Part shown: piece after piece, positions 32,576-43,606 of the stretch
Layout: every line of letters starts with the position of its first letter
Numbering within the stretch: the stretch's first letter is position 1
Source: Effrenium voratum
Taxonomy: Eukaryota > Sar > Dinophyceae > Suessiales > Symbiodiniaceae
DNA length: 64,000 bases
Assembly (NCBI GenBank): GCA_963377175.1
Contig: CAUJNA010001857.1
Coordinates: forward strand, 20,295-84,294
Direction of reading: 5' to 3'
The notes under the pieces: model-generated
Told to the model about the DNA's origin: nothing
Database searches by the model: none
Seen by the model: the letters and a program-made list of their open reading frames with translations, nothing else
Program-made: the position numbers and the translations under genes

Positions 32576-33299
32576 TCTCTACTCGGCGTCCAAGGCAAGT
32601 CCAAACCAAAAGATAAATCGCATTTGATTCATTGAAATCCACACACACACACGAACACCGCCAAGCTTGCCTTTGAGATGTTGCTTCTCAGGCACTGATG
32701 GAAAGAGGGGGGCGAACCAAGGGAGTCACCGCCCGTGGCGTTGGCAGGGCAAGGCGTTGCCTAGTGGAACTGCTTCTGCGAAGGCCAAAACGGCTTCTAA
32801 GAAGGGTTCAGGGGTTACCCATTCCAAACCCTGACTACCTGAATGTGTGCTACATTCAGAGCAACACCTTGAAATGGTCTTGGAAAAGATGGGCCAAGAA
32901 CATAGAGAAGCAATCCATTCTCAGGTTTTGGATCAGCAGAAGCGTTCATGGCAAAGCTTTCTGGACTCGCGCCTTTCGTCCATTCCACTTGCCCTTCTCC
33001 TGGCCCTTCTTAGCGGACATGTCAGCGTCGCTGGACTTTCCCCTTCCATTCTCCTGGCACGAGCTGAGAACGGTCGGACGTTTCATGAGCCCTTGCCAGT
33101 GGCACAGGAAACCGGCGCCTTGAAGACTGGGCTTCCAAAGAAGCCACACAGTCTCGGCTGGAGGGCCAGCCGCTACTGTTAGCTCAGATCAACCAACTGC
33201 AACGATCGGGCATCAACAAATCACTGATATCATAATGCTCACTCCCTCAAGCTTCTTTTTCCAGCGCGATCGGGTGTGGAGCGTTGGCTTTGCCAAAGC

Positions 33300-33640
33300 C
33301 CAAGCGCCTGAATACGGCATTGCGCTTCCATTGCAACTTCTGCTCTTGGCTCCGAATGGTCGTGTTGGATGGCTCAACATCAGCCGCAGTCGCTCGAACA
33401 TCCGGATCGTTGATGAAAAGTCTGGCTGCCGAATGCTCAGCCAACTGCTTCTTTTCGAAGATCTCGCCCTGGAACTGTTTGCCACTCCACGCATAAAAGA
33501 CTCCGCTCCTGTCTGCGGCTGTGCATGTCAGCGTGGATTGCAAGCCGCCTTCAACCCTCACCGTGTTGTATGAGATACCCATGTCTTGTGGCCGTTGACC
33601 ATTTCCGCTTGGCCGCAAGCGCCTGAGTGTGCGCCTCTTC
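33300..33640 (-). CDS. Double-stranded-RNA-binding-like domain exon
   Basis: Minus strand: GNGQRPQDMGISYNTVRVEG, GLQSTLTCTAADRSGVFYAW, SGKQFQGEIFEKKQLAEHSA, ARLFINDPDVRATAADVEPS. The order (YxT strand, GGxQSTLTC strand, G-K-Q-F-x-G-E strand, then K-x-x-A-E-x-S-A-A helix) is that of dsRBM-type folds in many dinoflagellate proteins as I remember them. An acceptor-like ACACTCAG lies just upstream near 33632. It is on the same strand as the PDZ-like exons and the RS-rich exon, so one gene may join all three, but no splice evidence connects them. Confidence 0.45.
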
Positions 33641-33929
33641 TTCTCGTGTCCCAAAACAAAATAAATGTCAGCCAGAAAATTGCGAAACCTCAACCATCAA
33701 GGAATTGTTGACTCCTTAACTTGGCCCGAAGCAACAACAGAACCAAAAAAGACAGCCGCAACCCTAACATTGCGGAAAACGAGGCCGCATGCCTGCCTTC
33801 ACACCGTGACAAACCTGGGACAACTAAGCCACCCACGCCATGAAATCGTGAACCGTCGTCTTGCAGGAACGCCCCGGCTTGTCAAGGTCAAACCTATCGG
33901 CCCTGGGCTGCGCCAAAGTGCGCCGCTTC

Positions 33930-34171
33930 GCTTTGCCTCCCCCACCTTGTCTTCTTGACTTCAAAGGCGCACCGTTTGGTCTTGGCGTGCGTGGACATGG
34001 CTCGGGCGTGGATCTCCCGGCCCGGGAACGGGAGCTGGAGCGGTCAAGGGACCGCGAAGAACAACTCCTCCGGCTCGGCCGGGACTCACTCCTTGACCGA
34101 CTTGACGAGGCACGCCGGGATCGACTCCTTGACCGGCTCTCGGAACTTGCTCCCTCGGAGGCTTCAGGCAT
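33930..34171 (-). CDS. RS-rich first exon, SR-protein-like
   Basis: ATG at 34171 opens MPEASEGASSESRSRSRSRR, ASSSRSRSESRPSRRSCSSR, SLDRSSSRSRAGRSTPEPCP. This is dense Arg-Ser dipeptide sequence typical of the RS domain of splicing regulators. The frame stays open to 33824, with a donor-like AAG|GTGGGG near 33936. No RNA-recognition motif is seen. Frames upstream of the ATG are less biased, which favours this start. The likely role is nuclear RNA binding or splicing, by composition only. Confidence 0.45.
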
Positions 34172-35849
34172 GGTGCAGGCGCTGGCAATCAGCCTTCCAC
34201 TGCCTAGGTTTAGCCATGCCAAGCTGGCCTTGTCTCCTGCGCCAGAAACTTGCGCCACTTGATGCCATTTGCTCTGAAATAACTCACTGGAATCGAAAGA
34301 TCTGAGTTTCGCCTGCCTGGCACCCGTCACCCAAGAGGTGTTGATGTGGGAGTTGCCCAATTACTCAGTTGTCTCCGAACTTCCAAGAGCTTGCAGGCAG
34401 GGTGTGTTAGATATTCTATGATAGTCGCTATTGTAACCATTATCACGAGCGCGGCGCCGGAGGGTCGCTGGACATATTGTCAGGCCGGCAGGGCAGGGCA
34501 TGAAAGCAGCGCCCTTCTGGCCATACCAAACAGAAACATCCCCACCCGTTAAGGTAGTCTGCCCACTCTTTACATCCACAAGAGATTGGCCAGAACACAA
34601 CGGGTGACTCCGACAGGTTGATTTCAAAACCATTGCCCTCAGCTTGCATCTAACGTGGGGCTGTTTGCCATTTGCTTAAGCAAGAAGCTTGGAAAACGGT
34701 CGCATCAAAAGGCTGACGGGATGATCCTTTCAACAGCAGTCTCTTGCGAAATGCCCAGGTTCCACTACCAGGCTACACCCTGGGAACATATTTTTTCCAG
34801 CAAGCACGATCGCTTTGCCCGGCCTTTCCTTTTCCCTTGCCACCCTTTGGTCGCTTTGCACCCTTTCCGCTTTCTTTGCTGCAGCCGCCCATGGCACAAG
34901 TGACACCTGGCAGCAGCTGCAGTGCGATCGGTCAGCAAGGAGAAAGGATGGAAAATGCCCCGTCTCCAACCTGGCTGAAGTTCAACCGTTGGCTCTTCGC
35001 TATGCTACACAAAAGATTTGTAGGCTATGTCCTGAAAGTGCGGCCACTTTCTGCACTGGCCTCACAGTAGACGTGTTCGGCATGCCCGGTGGCTTAAGCG
35101 CAAAGAGGCCAGCCCAACACTTGCTTGTTTGCATTGACACACGCTCGCTCCATCCCTTCAGCGCAATTCGAAAGTCTGCTCACGCTGGCACCAAAAGCGC
35201 CAAACTTTAGCAAGTTCATTAAGTTGATTGGCCCGAGACACCTAGCCCCAAGCTAGGGGCGTGCCACTTACACAGGGCTCAATCAAACATGGTAATTGCC
35301 TCATGCTACGTCCTGTCAGACCTGCTTCCGTGCGAACTGGCGATAGCACAAGCTGATCTGCCGGAGGGCTTTGTCCAGGGGTGCAGCCAAGTCAAATCAA
35401 CCATCGCGCGCCTGGCCTGTAAGCAGGAGCGGGTTGGGACTGTTCCGTGGCAGGACGTCTAAGCCAGGTTGACGCGCAAGGGTGGATGCAGCTGGCGAAA
35501 GCGGAAAAGTAGGATACGACATGCTGAGACTGTCCATTGCGGCTTTTCGCTGATTCTGTCGAGTAGAACCTCTGCTTGCAACCCGTTTTGGGCGCAGCTA
35601 GGAAACGCTTCGCCTGCTTCAGGAGCCTCCAGTGCCGCCGCTGCTTCATCGCGCTCTTGCAAATGCAATACTTTGGACTGCCACAAAACATGGGACAGCA
35701 ACTGCTGAGGGGCATCGCACTTTCATGGCTCAAACAGAAAACAGAGGAACACATGAAAACGGGCAACACATTGACATGAAAATTCCCAAACATATCAAAC
35801 GGATCCAACCTCTTGGCCATCAGGCCATGAGAATTCTCGTCTGACTCTC
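34172..35849. other. Spacer with weak minus-strand coding hints
   Basis: Minus-strand blocks at about 34890-34790 (KKAERVQSDQRVAREKERPG) and 35690-35470 (LQERDEAAAALEAPEAGEAF) have charged, protein-like composition. No domain, start or consistent splice sites are seen. No plus-strand gene is supported. Confidence 0.25.
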
Positions 35850-37040
35850 GAGCAGAGCGGGCTGATCGAGCTTCTGGAAGGCGGAGAGCCAAGCCTAGAG
35901 GGTATCTATCCGGGCAAACTGCAGAGTCCGAGTCAAACTCTCGCACCCCGAATGAATCGAACTCTCTCTCTCTCTCTATCTCCCTGTGTTTGCAGTCTCT
36001 GAAAAGAGCTCATTTGTCTGGCATCGCAATCATTGCTGCAGAGGAAAAATACACTCTACAGCTTTAACTTGATATGATAGTAGGATGCATCTGGAACGCG
36101 CGTGAGTGGTAAAGCAAACAATCCTGCCACAGGCACAAGGCAAACATGTCACGGATAGCAACATGCATTGCGTCTGCCCGGCCTGCGTCAAGTCTCTATG
36201 CTGTCGGACGGGGACCACTTGCTCGCTCTGACCTGGCTGATGCTCCAAGCAGGCAATGTGAGGGAGCTCCATCTACGCGCTATGAGGATTCACTAGCAGG
36301 GTGCCTATTCACAGTCTCGAGCGGCTGAGGGCGCTCGAGAAAAAAATGCCCATCATCTTGGCAAGCCTTGTCACGGCTGTTGGAGGTGTAAAGGGTGGCC
36401 AACGAGGCAACTGTGTGGGCCTCGCTTTCTCAGATCTCACAAGGCTGAGTTGCTCCCCTGCTGATCTACCCGCGATGGGATTCTTGCAATTTGGTGCGCA
36501 GCTCAAGAATTGCACGAGGGAGTGACTTCCTGCGCGAAGGATTGTTCACCGCAGGGACAAAAGCAATGCTGGCACCCGTCATATTTAATCGGTCTTCTTG
36601 ACACATTCCACCCGACTTTGGACTCTCGCATCATTTTACGACTCCTTTCCTGCAATATCAAATCTCAACAGCCTAGACTAGCCAAACATAAACCTGGCAA
36701 ACGCCTCTTCGCTGCAAGTTAACCCCTCACACGGATTCGAGGCAGTGCACCTCCATTGCTGCAGCTCGGTTGAGACCCTGCGAATCGAAGAGGTTGAAAG
36801 GGAAGTCGAGACCAGCGGCCTGCTAGGGCATATGTTAGGCATTCGTGGCCATGCGACATTGCAGGTGCAGTATATCTGGGTTGACAAAAATTCGAGGGCC
36901 CTTTTTGGGAGCCCCCACTGGACTGGATGAAAGCCTGCTGTTTGGCAAGCCTCCATCTCTGAAGATCAGATCTGAGCCTCCGGCAGGATGGCTGACCGGC
37001 CTGGCAGGACACTCTGCGCAGACTCCGTTGCCAAGTCGAA
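35850..37040. repeat. Composite dispersed repeat block
   Basis: Three parts each recur elsewhere in the window: 35850-36330 matches 52955-53430 (shared words CGATCGAGCT/TCTCTGAAAA, ATGCTGTCGGAC/CGCTGTCGGAC, CAATGTGAGG); 36350-36520 matches 50460-50265 inverted and the end of the copy at 42.8-43.07 kb; 36740-37040 matches 56205-56565 (GGCAGTGCACCTCCATTG). Divergence is moderate. This suggests one longer element whose pieces are scattered. Confidence 0.6.
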
Positions 37041-37287
37041 AGCCAAGCCCAGCCAGATCAGTTCTCAAAGGCTTTCCCACATCAGGCGTTCCCACCCAAA
37101 GCAGAAATCCGGAAAAAAAATGAAAAAAAGAAACGCGGGTCTAGGCGGGGACATCGCCCAAACAGTCTGCAATGCGTGAGGCGCCTCAGCGAAAGAGGGC
37201 CCTCAGCTCCGCATCCCTGCCCTTCTGGATCCGGCCCAAAGGCTACTCTGCCTCGGGGAGGCGAAACCGGAAGCCCCCGCAAAGGCC

Positions 37288-37401
37288 ATATGGCTGTGGG
37301 TCAAAAACAGGTACCCAAAATGGCACCCTGGTAAATGGAAACAATGACTAAAACCTGTGGTCCCCTGGTGCTGGTGGTTTAATTTTGACCCATACCCATA
37401 T
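37288..37401 (+). mobile_element. Short inverted-terminal element, family B copy 1
   Basis: 114 bp starting ATATGGCTGTGGGTCAAAA and ending TTTTGACCCATACCCATAT, so the ends are inverted repeats. The inside has AGGTACCCAAAATGG and GGTAAATGGAAAC and carries no coding frame. Related copies lie at 48292, 51386, 51616, 55429 and 61606. Confidence 0.75.
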
Positions 37402-37746
37402 TCTCAACGCAAAGGAACCAACCTGGCTCGTCCTCCGTTTCGTGCAATGATCCATTGAAGCGAAAGGGCACCCTCCTGCCCAAAGTCACGTGGCACCTTG
37501 AAGAAGTGGGCGGACACTTTTGTCTGCGCAGCAAGCCCAAAGCGCCAGTGCAAACCAAAAGTCAATCGTGAAACACACTGGACCCGGCACCCTCCTGCCC
37601 GAAGTCACGTGACGGGGCCAAGACAGACTTTCTTTGCCGCCCCATTCCAATAACGCTAGGGTTGGCCCCAGTCCTTCTACCTTGTGCACGGAGCGGATAT
37701 TCAAGTTCGGTACATTTTGGTACCAACACCACTCCAGGCACAGCTG

Positions 37747-40700
37747 TCAAGCAAAGTACGAGCCGGACAGCCCTCCAGCGAGCGCAAACAACAAAACTTT
37801 CAGACCTCCGGCTTCACGTGTGGAGAATGATGCCTCAGCTGCCAGGGTGGTGGAACCGCCGTCACTACTAGTCGAGCTGCCACTCGACCTGGGCGGGTCG
37901 CAGTCCTGGTAGCAAAACTCGAAGCGAACCAACCAATTCGCAGGATCCCCAACGTAAGCGACGGCTTTGCCGTTGACGATGAGCAAGTCGTCAGCGAATG
38001 GCAGGTTGAATGGGAAGGCCAGGGCGGCCTCGGCAAGTTCTGGTTCGCCCTGCGCGTTCACAATCATGAACTCATTCCTCTGATGGACGTCGGACCAAAC
38101 CTCCCAAAGGAGCAAAATCGATCCACCGAGGTCCGCAGTCTTCAAGCGACTCACGGACTCTGCCAGATCCGCCTTGGAGGTGAGAAAACTGACTCCGCGG
38201 TTACTCCGTGCTTGCCAAATGCCTTCTTCAGAGTAGTATCCGCCGTCTTCATTTTCTCCAGGCGAGAGCACCGAGCTGTTGCTCAAATCCCGTGGGATCT
38301 TCACGAAGCCCACATTTCCTGACAAGTACTTAGAACATATGAGCAACTTGCGAAACCTCTTGTATAGCCAAAGGACATCGGGGGGCATCGTTTTTTCGTA
38401 ACCCTATCGTTTTACAGGGTTTTGTGCGTTCCACCGCTTCACGTGAAATCGAAGTACGCTATGCCAGCTTAAAAGTCGCAACTTTCAGTACAAGTGTGGT
38501 AAAGGAAGTACTCTTTGGCAGCTCCGGCTCGAAAGTCGCAACTTTTCAGTACAAGTGTGGTAAAGGAAGTACGCCTTGGCAGCTCCGGCTGGAAAGTCGC
38601 AACTTTTCAGTACAAGTGTGGTAAAGGAAGCACGCTTTGGCAGCTCCGGCTGGAAAGTCGAAACTTTTCAGTGCAAGTGTAGTAAAGGAAGTATACTTTG
38701 GCAGCTCCGGCTCGAAAGTCGCAACTTTCCAGCACAAGTGAAGTCAAGAAAGTACACTTGGGCAGCTCCGGCTCAAGAATCGCAACTTTTCAGTACAAGT
38801 GTAGTACTTTCCAGCACAAGTGAAGTCAAGAAAGTACACTTGGGCAGCTCCGGCTCAAGAATCGCAACTTTTCAGTACAAGTGTAGTAAAAGCTCCGGCT
38901 CGAAAGTCGCAACTTTTAAGCACAAGTGTAGCAAAAAACACACTTTGGCAGCTCCAGCTCGAAAGTCGCAACTTTTCAGTACAAGTGTAGAAGGAAGTAC
39001 ACTTTGGCAGCTCCGGCTGGAAAGTTGCAACTTTTCAGCACACGTGTAGTAGCATCTTTTCAGTAAAAGTAGAGAAAAGGAAGTACACTTTGGCAGCTCC
39101 GGCTTGAAAGTCGCAACTGTTCAATACAAACGTTATAAAGAAAATACACTCAGCTGCTCATTTCCTTACATGAGGGCCCCCGCGCACAAGACCGTGTTTA
39201 GTTGGGCGTCGTCTTCTTCTGTCACCCTATCGTTTCGCATGCTTTTGGCACGTTCTACTGCACATGCTGGTATGTCACGCCCACCCCTTTACATATTGGT
39301 CTTTTAGAGGTTTTGATAGACGCTCATATGCTGTATCCTACGCCCCTGGATTGAGAAGAAACACCCTGAGCGAGCCACTAAGTCGTCCGAGTCTCGAGCA
39401 ACATTCAGCAACTTCCCCACCGCCGAGCCGTCGAGGGGCGGCGCCTCCCCGGCAAAGAACACGAGAACTGCGTCATCAAGCTCGTGCAGCCCAGGGTGGG
39501 CCAACTCGGTGTAGACCGCATTGTCGTTCTTGCTCCACTGGTAGAAGGTCTGCGTTGCCGTGGAAATCTCCTCGTAGACTGGGACAACTTTGCCTGACAG
39601 CGTTGTGTCACTGCTGCGATGAAGGATCTTGTTGCGATAGACCACCCTGTGCTGCTTGCCCGACGAGCTGGCCTCGAGCTCCCACACTTGGATGCCCCGT
39701 GGATAGGCGTCGCCCAAGTCCATGCCCAAGTAGAAGTCCTCCTTCTCTGAGACATGCAAAGAGTTGGCCCAGGAATGGCTGGCTGCCGCAGAGGTCCGGA
39801 CTTTCTGCAAAGTTGTTGCATTGAAGATGATGTTGGTGGTTCCTTGGTGGTTCACGCCGTCGCCACCATCAACCCACTGCATCGCAACCGACATGGCGAT
39901 GGTGCCTGAGCTTACATGCCACGCAAGGGAAGCCCCGGACTGAAAGAAGGACCAAAGGCCCAGATCTTGGCTGGGGAAAGGCACTCTTTGCAGCTCGCTG
40001 CCGGCCGAATCGAACTTCACAAGCTCTCCAGGGGCGTTGGCCTTCTGGTCGGCAGGTTCTTCGTTACTGCCCAGCAGCAGGACAATGGTGCCAAGACCAT
40101 CGCCAACTGCGCCTACAAGAATCGCCGTTGATGAAAGCGCAGTCAGAGAAATGGTCTGCGATGACAGAAGGTCCGCCGCTAGCCAAGTCAGCTTGACAGA
40201 GTTGCTGTCAAAGTCCTGCCAGACGATGCCCTCGCGAGCTGCGTCCTTGACCGGAAAGAAGCGCTTGTAGTCTCCATAGAGGCAGTTGGAGGAGCTTGGG
40301 CCATGAGCCCACTGCCTCAAAGGCACGAAGGGCTGTCCCTCAACACGGAACCTCCGGGCAGTGAGGCTATAGCTGCCATCCCCGTCGAGCCACGCTGCCT
40401 CAACATTCAATGCCTCTTCTGGCCAAGTGGTAATGTGAGCACTGCTTGGCTGGAGGATGACAATCAGGGGGCCCGCCAAGCCGTCGACCCGAACTGCCAA
40501 GTCGTCAACCCGAACGTTGGTCTTGCTGTGGTTGCCAGCCTCAACCTTGACGGTGTCCAGCGGGTGGAGGCCGCTTGCCTGAAGAGCCCAAATCGTGATA
40601 TCCTGCGTCGCCTGCCTGACGTAGAGGTTGATATGGCTTGCGACGAAGGCGGTTGCCGTCTTGCTGGGGGGCGAGACTCGGAACGCATCCAGCACGACGC

Positions 40701-42482
40701 CGTCGGAGCCGGTCACCCGACCGCTCTCGAGGACGAAGTCACTGTTCGCGTACTCCCCCGAGTTCCAGCACTTGCCGTCCGAGATTCGCTTCATGGTGAC
40801 AAGGGCAATGTCGCCAAAGGTGTTGGCCTCGAGCAAGGCTGCGGAGGATCCGGCCTCACACTCCGTCAGACCGTGGCCCGACATCGTCCTCCGAGTCGGG
40901 CCTGGCGGCGGCTGGTCTGCTCGCACCACGACGTAGACCTCTGCCATGGAGAGCTCCTCTACGTGCACTCCAGTCGGCACGAAGCCTTGCATGTTGCCAG
41001 CCTGCACAGTCACATGTGGGATCAGCAGAGCCTCCTTCAAGCGATACAGCTTGTACTCCAAGGCGTCACCTGAGGCTCAGAAGCAAGCTTACCTGCGGGG
41101 GAACCTGTTCTTTTTCACCCAAACCTTTTTTGAACCCTTGCCTGTTTTTTCAACCCTTCACCCTTTCAATTTAACCCTCGCCCCGTCCTCGCCCCGTCTT
41201 TTTTAACCCTCCCCCCTTCGTTTTTAACCCCTCCACCTTTTCCCTGCGGCCGATGCCTGCGGTAAGTTAGGAATGGGTTGGTTTAGTGCGGTTTTGGATT
41301 CAGGGTTGGTTTAGTTTGGGGTGGGTTTCGGATGGGAAGGGTGGGTTTACAGTTGGTCTTGAGGAGGTTGGTTAGGGTTTGTTCAGGCTGGGCTTAGGGT
41401 TGACTTAGATTTGGTTACGGGTTGCTGCACGTTGGGGTTGGGAAAGGGTGGGTGGTGGATCCAAGTAGTTTGTTTGGGGTGGGCTAGGGTGGTTGGTTCA
41501 GGGGGTCTTTGGTCAAGGGTGGGTTTAGCTTGGTTTCAGGATGCTTTGGAGTTGTTTAAGGTAGGTCTGTGGTGGGTGGGTATAGTCTTGGTTTAGGGTT
41601 GGCTATGGCTGGGTTTGGAATGGGTCTACGATAGGGCTGGTTTAGGGTGGCGTTAGGGGGTTTTTAGGGCTGACTCAGGGTAGGTTTACAAGGGGTTGGA
41701 TAGGGGCGGTTTAGGGTTGGTTTAAGGTGGATTTAGGGTAGGAAGAGTTTGATCGGCTTAGGCTTGGTGTAGGTTGGTTTGCCCCGGGCCGAGGGTGAGA
41801 AAAAAGGTTCCTGCAAACGGTTCCCAAGCAGGGTTTCAGGGTTCGAAAAAAAAGAAAAGGAAGGGTTAAATAAACAAGTTTGGGGGTGAAAAACAAAGGG
41901 AGCCCCTTACTGCGTGGCAAGCTAGACTCTACAGATTCAACATCCAAAGACAAGGGCGGGATGTAATTCGAGTAGCTGCTAGCATTATGACATCAGGAAT
42001 GTAGCCAAAGGATGTCGAAATGTCCAGCCGCAGCCTCAGAACTCATAAATCTAAAAAAAGCAACTACTTCCGACCCCACCTGGTAGCAGAACATACACCT
42101 GCTGCCCGCTGGCCGCAAATGCCGAGGCCTGTGACTGTGGCGGCTGTATCTCGAACGCGTCCAAGCTCTGCTCGCCGATCCGAACCACTCCAAGAACGAT
42201 GGGAAAGTCGCTGTGGCTGTACCTCGCGTCCTTTGTGGTCCAGCAGGGTTGCCCCCCTTTGGGAAAGATGGCAAGAGCCACGGACGAGGCATTTGCCCCG
42301 GTGAAGTCCAGAGATTCGTCACACTCTGAGGGGCTCCGCCCACTCAGGACGACCGGCGAGGATGTTGCCTCGAAGACTGCTTCCACAACTGGATCAGCCT
42401 GGAAGCTGTAAAGGTGCAGCGGGCTCAACGCGGCCGCGCAGAGCCCGCCGAAAACAGCGACACTCAAGAGTGAGCAGGGCAT
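37747..42482 (-). CDS. Secreted or membrane-anchored protein with two internal repeat modules
   Basis: Exon 1 (42482-42080) starts with a signal peptide (MPCSLLSVAVFGGLCAAALS). It is followed by a GT-AG intron (42079-41070); CCAG|GTGGGG joins CCTCAG|GTGACG in frame. Exon 2 (41069 to about 39400) is long. The gene ends with an exon (about 38320-37747) whose C terminus is hydrophobic (LKVLLFALAGGLSGSYF), like a short membrane anchor or GPI signal, before a stop at 37747. Residues of exon 1 (FPKGGQPCWTTKDARYSHSD, then SLDAFEIQPPQSQASAFAAS) match a segment of exon 2 (RISDGKCWNSGEYANSDF, then VLDAFRVSPPSKTATAFVAS), so two homologous modules occur in tandem. Each continues with a VxVxAGN...V.V..L strand set. 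The product is likely extracellular. The family is unknown to me. The 3' splice around 39400/38330 is unresolved, and the intron there holds a 62-bp satellite. Confidence 0.6.
38455..39125 (+). repeat. ~62-bp satellite, about 11 units, inside an intron
   Basis: The unit contains TTTGGCAGCTCCGGCTCGAA, AGTCGCAACTTTTCAGTACA and AGTGTAGTAAAGGAAGTACA. A partial duplication near 38800-38890 and a truncated unit near 38888 break the register. Two diverged units occur at 22257-22350. Long plus-strand frames here are repeat artefacts. Confidence 0.9.
41240..41770 (+). repeat. Degenerate GGTTTAGGGTTGG array in an intron
   Basis: Words GGTTTAGGGT, GGTTTAGTTTGGGG, GGGTTAGG and GGTTTAGGGTTGGTTTA recur irregularly over 500 bp. 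They resemble decayed TTTAGGG telomere-type repeats. Smaller patches lie at 51300, 51900 and, inverted, 26090-26300. It is inside the intron 41070-42079 of the secreted-protein gene. Confidence 0.65.
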
Positions 42483-42789
42483 GGCGCAGTAGAGTCTACA
42501 ACTTAGGATTTGAGCAGGCGCTGTTGCGAAGCGTGTTTAAGGTTTTTCGCGACACCCGATGCGCAAAACTCGCTTTGAGATTATGATTATTCATGCTGAG
42601 CAGCATGTGAACTTCTCCGTTCTGGCAATGCATCCACCAGCTTGCGTTCTCTTCGCCGTTTGCCGGACTGCCAAACCCTCTCAGCTCGAAAAGTCAGTTG
42701 GCATGCGTCTGTGCACTCAATTCTCCCTGGAGTTGTGCACGGACAGCGTAACCATACCGGCCATCTTTGGCAAATCGCCTCACAACCTG
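42483..42789. other. Upstream flank of secreted-protein gene
   Basis: The 5' flank of the minus-strand start at 42482. No TATA-like or other motif stands out, and no gene is seen. Confidence 0.3.
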
Positions 42790-43075
42790 TCATGACAATC
42801 TGTTCTGTGACTGAGGGCCCCCACAAATCCGCTAGATTTGCAATTGCACCTCCAGTGCTGCAAGCAAAACAGAACAGAATGTCTGTAAACTCCCAGAAGA
42901 AGCGTTTCGAGGTCTGTGGCATGTTCCTGTCAAGGATGTGGGTGGCCAAGAACAGGTGACGCCAAAACTGTCAGATTCAGACATGCGTCTTGAGCTGCGC
43001 ACCAACTGCAAGAACGAGTAGAGCAGCCAGGGCCAGGTGAGCTATTCACAGGCCTGGTCAGCTCTGAGGCTTTAC
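42790..43075 (+). repeat. Dispersed repeat, copy related to 50090-50360
   Basis: GTGACTGAGGGCCCCxACAAA, TTTGCAATTGCACCTCCAG, TGTGGCATGTTCCTGT, GAGCTGCGCACCAACTGC and CACAGGCCTGGTCAG occur in the same order in both places. Overall similarity is moderate with indels. Confidence 0.75.
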
Positions 43076-43468
43076 ACACCCTCCCACTCCCATGGAAAGC
43101 TGGAATCGTCTATGGGCACCGGCAAATGGCGGGCTCAATGATCCCTTTGTGGGCCCCAATAAAGATGAAGACAGGGCAGAAGCAAACTGTGGTAGTTCGG
43201 CTCCGCCCTGGTCCGTTGTGATGCCTGTGTTTTGGCCTGGGTTGCAAGAAAACACTGCATTGGTGTTGCGGCCGCTTCTCTCTTCTCACATGATAGTTCC
43301 GATAAGCAACCTTGGCTGTTCAGGGTACCCGATCTAGATTGGTTTTGAAGGAAGCCAAAAGGAAACCCAGCCATGTTGGGGGTTGTCCTGCGTTGGAGTT
43401 TCCCCTGTGCGAGATGGGAAGCAACGAAGATGGTCAAAGTCAGCTGGCCGTGTTGCTCCTTGACTTGC

Positions 43469-43606
43469 CACTTGAGCCATAATCAAAACCCGGCACAAAA
43501 ATGGTCGGCCCAGAACCATGTAAAGAACTAAGGCGGCCACAGCTGTTTATGGTTGGGATCGTCCCTTAACCTTCACGAACCCGGGTTTTGATCGTGACTC
43601 ACTTAG
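43469..43606 (+). mobile_element. Short inverted-terminal element, family C copy 1
   Basis: 138 bp with ends CTTGAGCCATAATCAAAACC and GGTTTTGATCGTGACTCACT (inverted repeats). A second copy lies at 54082-54177. The middle differs in length between copies. It carries no frame. Confidence 0.7.

Larger units (their letters stand above)
30314..33235. repeat. 1.04-kb tandem repeat, two full and one modified copy
   Basis: The start word CCACCTCCAGCTGGCCCTG occurs at 30314, 31354 and 32398 (spacings 1040 and 1044). Copies one and two are nearly identical and differ mainly in the (CA)n length near 30561/31600. Copy three matches to about 32805, then has a unique 340-bp segment (32806-33140), then matches again (CAGTCTCGGCTGG to ATATCA) to about 33235. 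Each unit carries the minus-strand PDZ-like exon. The left end is truncated within that exon by the minisatellite. Confidence 0.9.

Noticed and set aside
38455..39125. Regular spaced repeats that could be mistaken for a CRISPR array
   Set aside because: Units are contiguous 62-bp satellite copies without unique spacers, in a eukaryotic intron.
39264..41073. Plus-strand ORFs opposite the secreted-protein gene (for example 40303-41073)
   Set aside because: The minus-strand frame has a signal peptide, in-frame splice join and internal duplication; the plus frames are its shadows.
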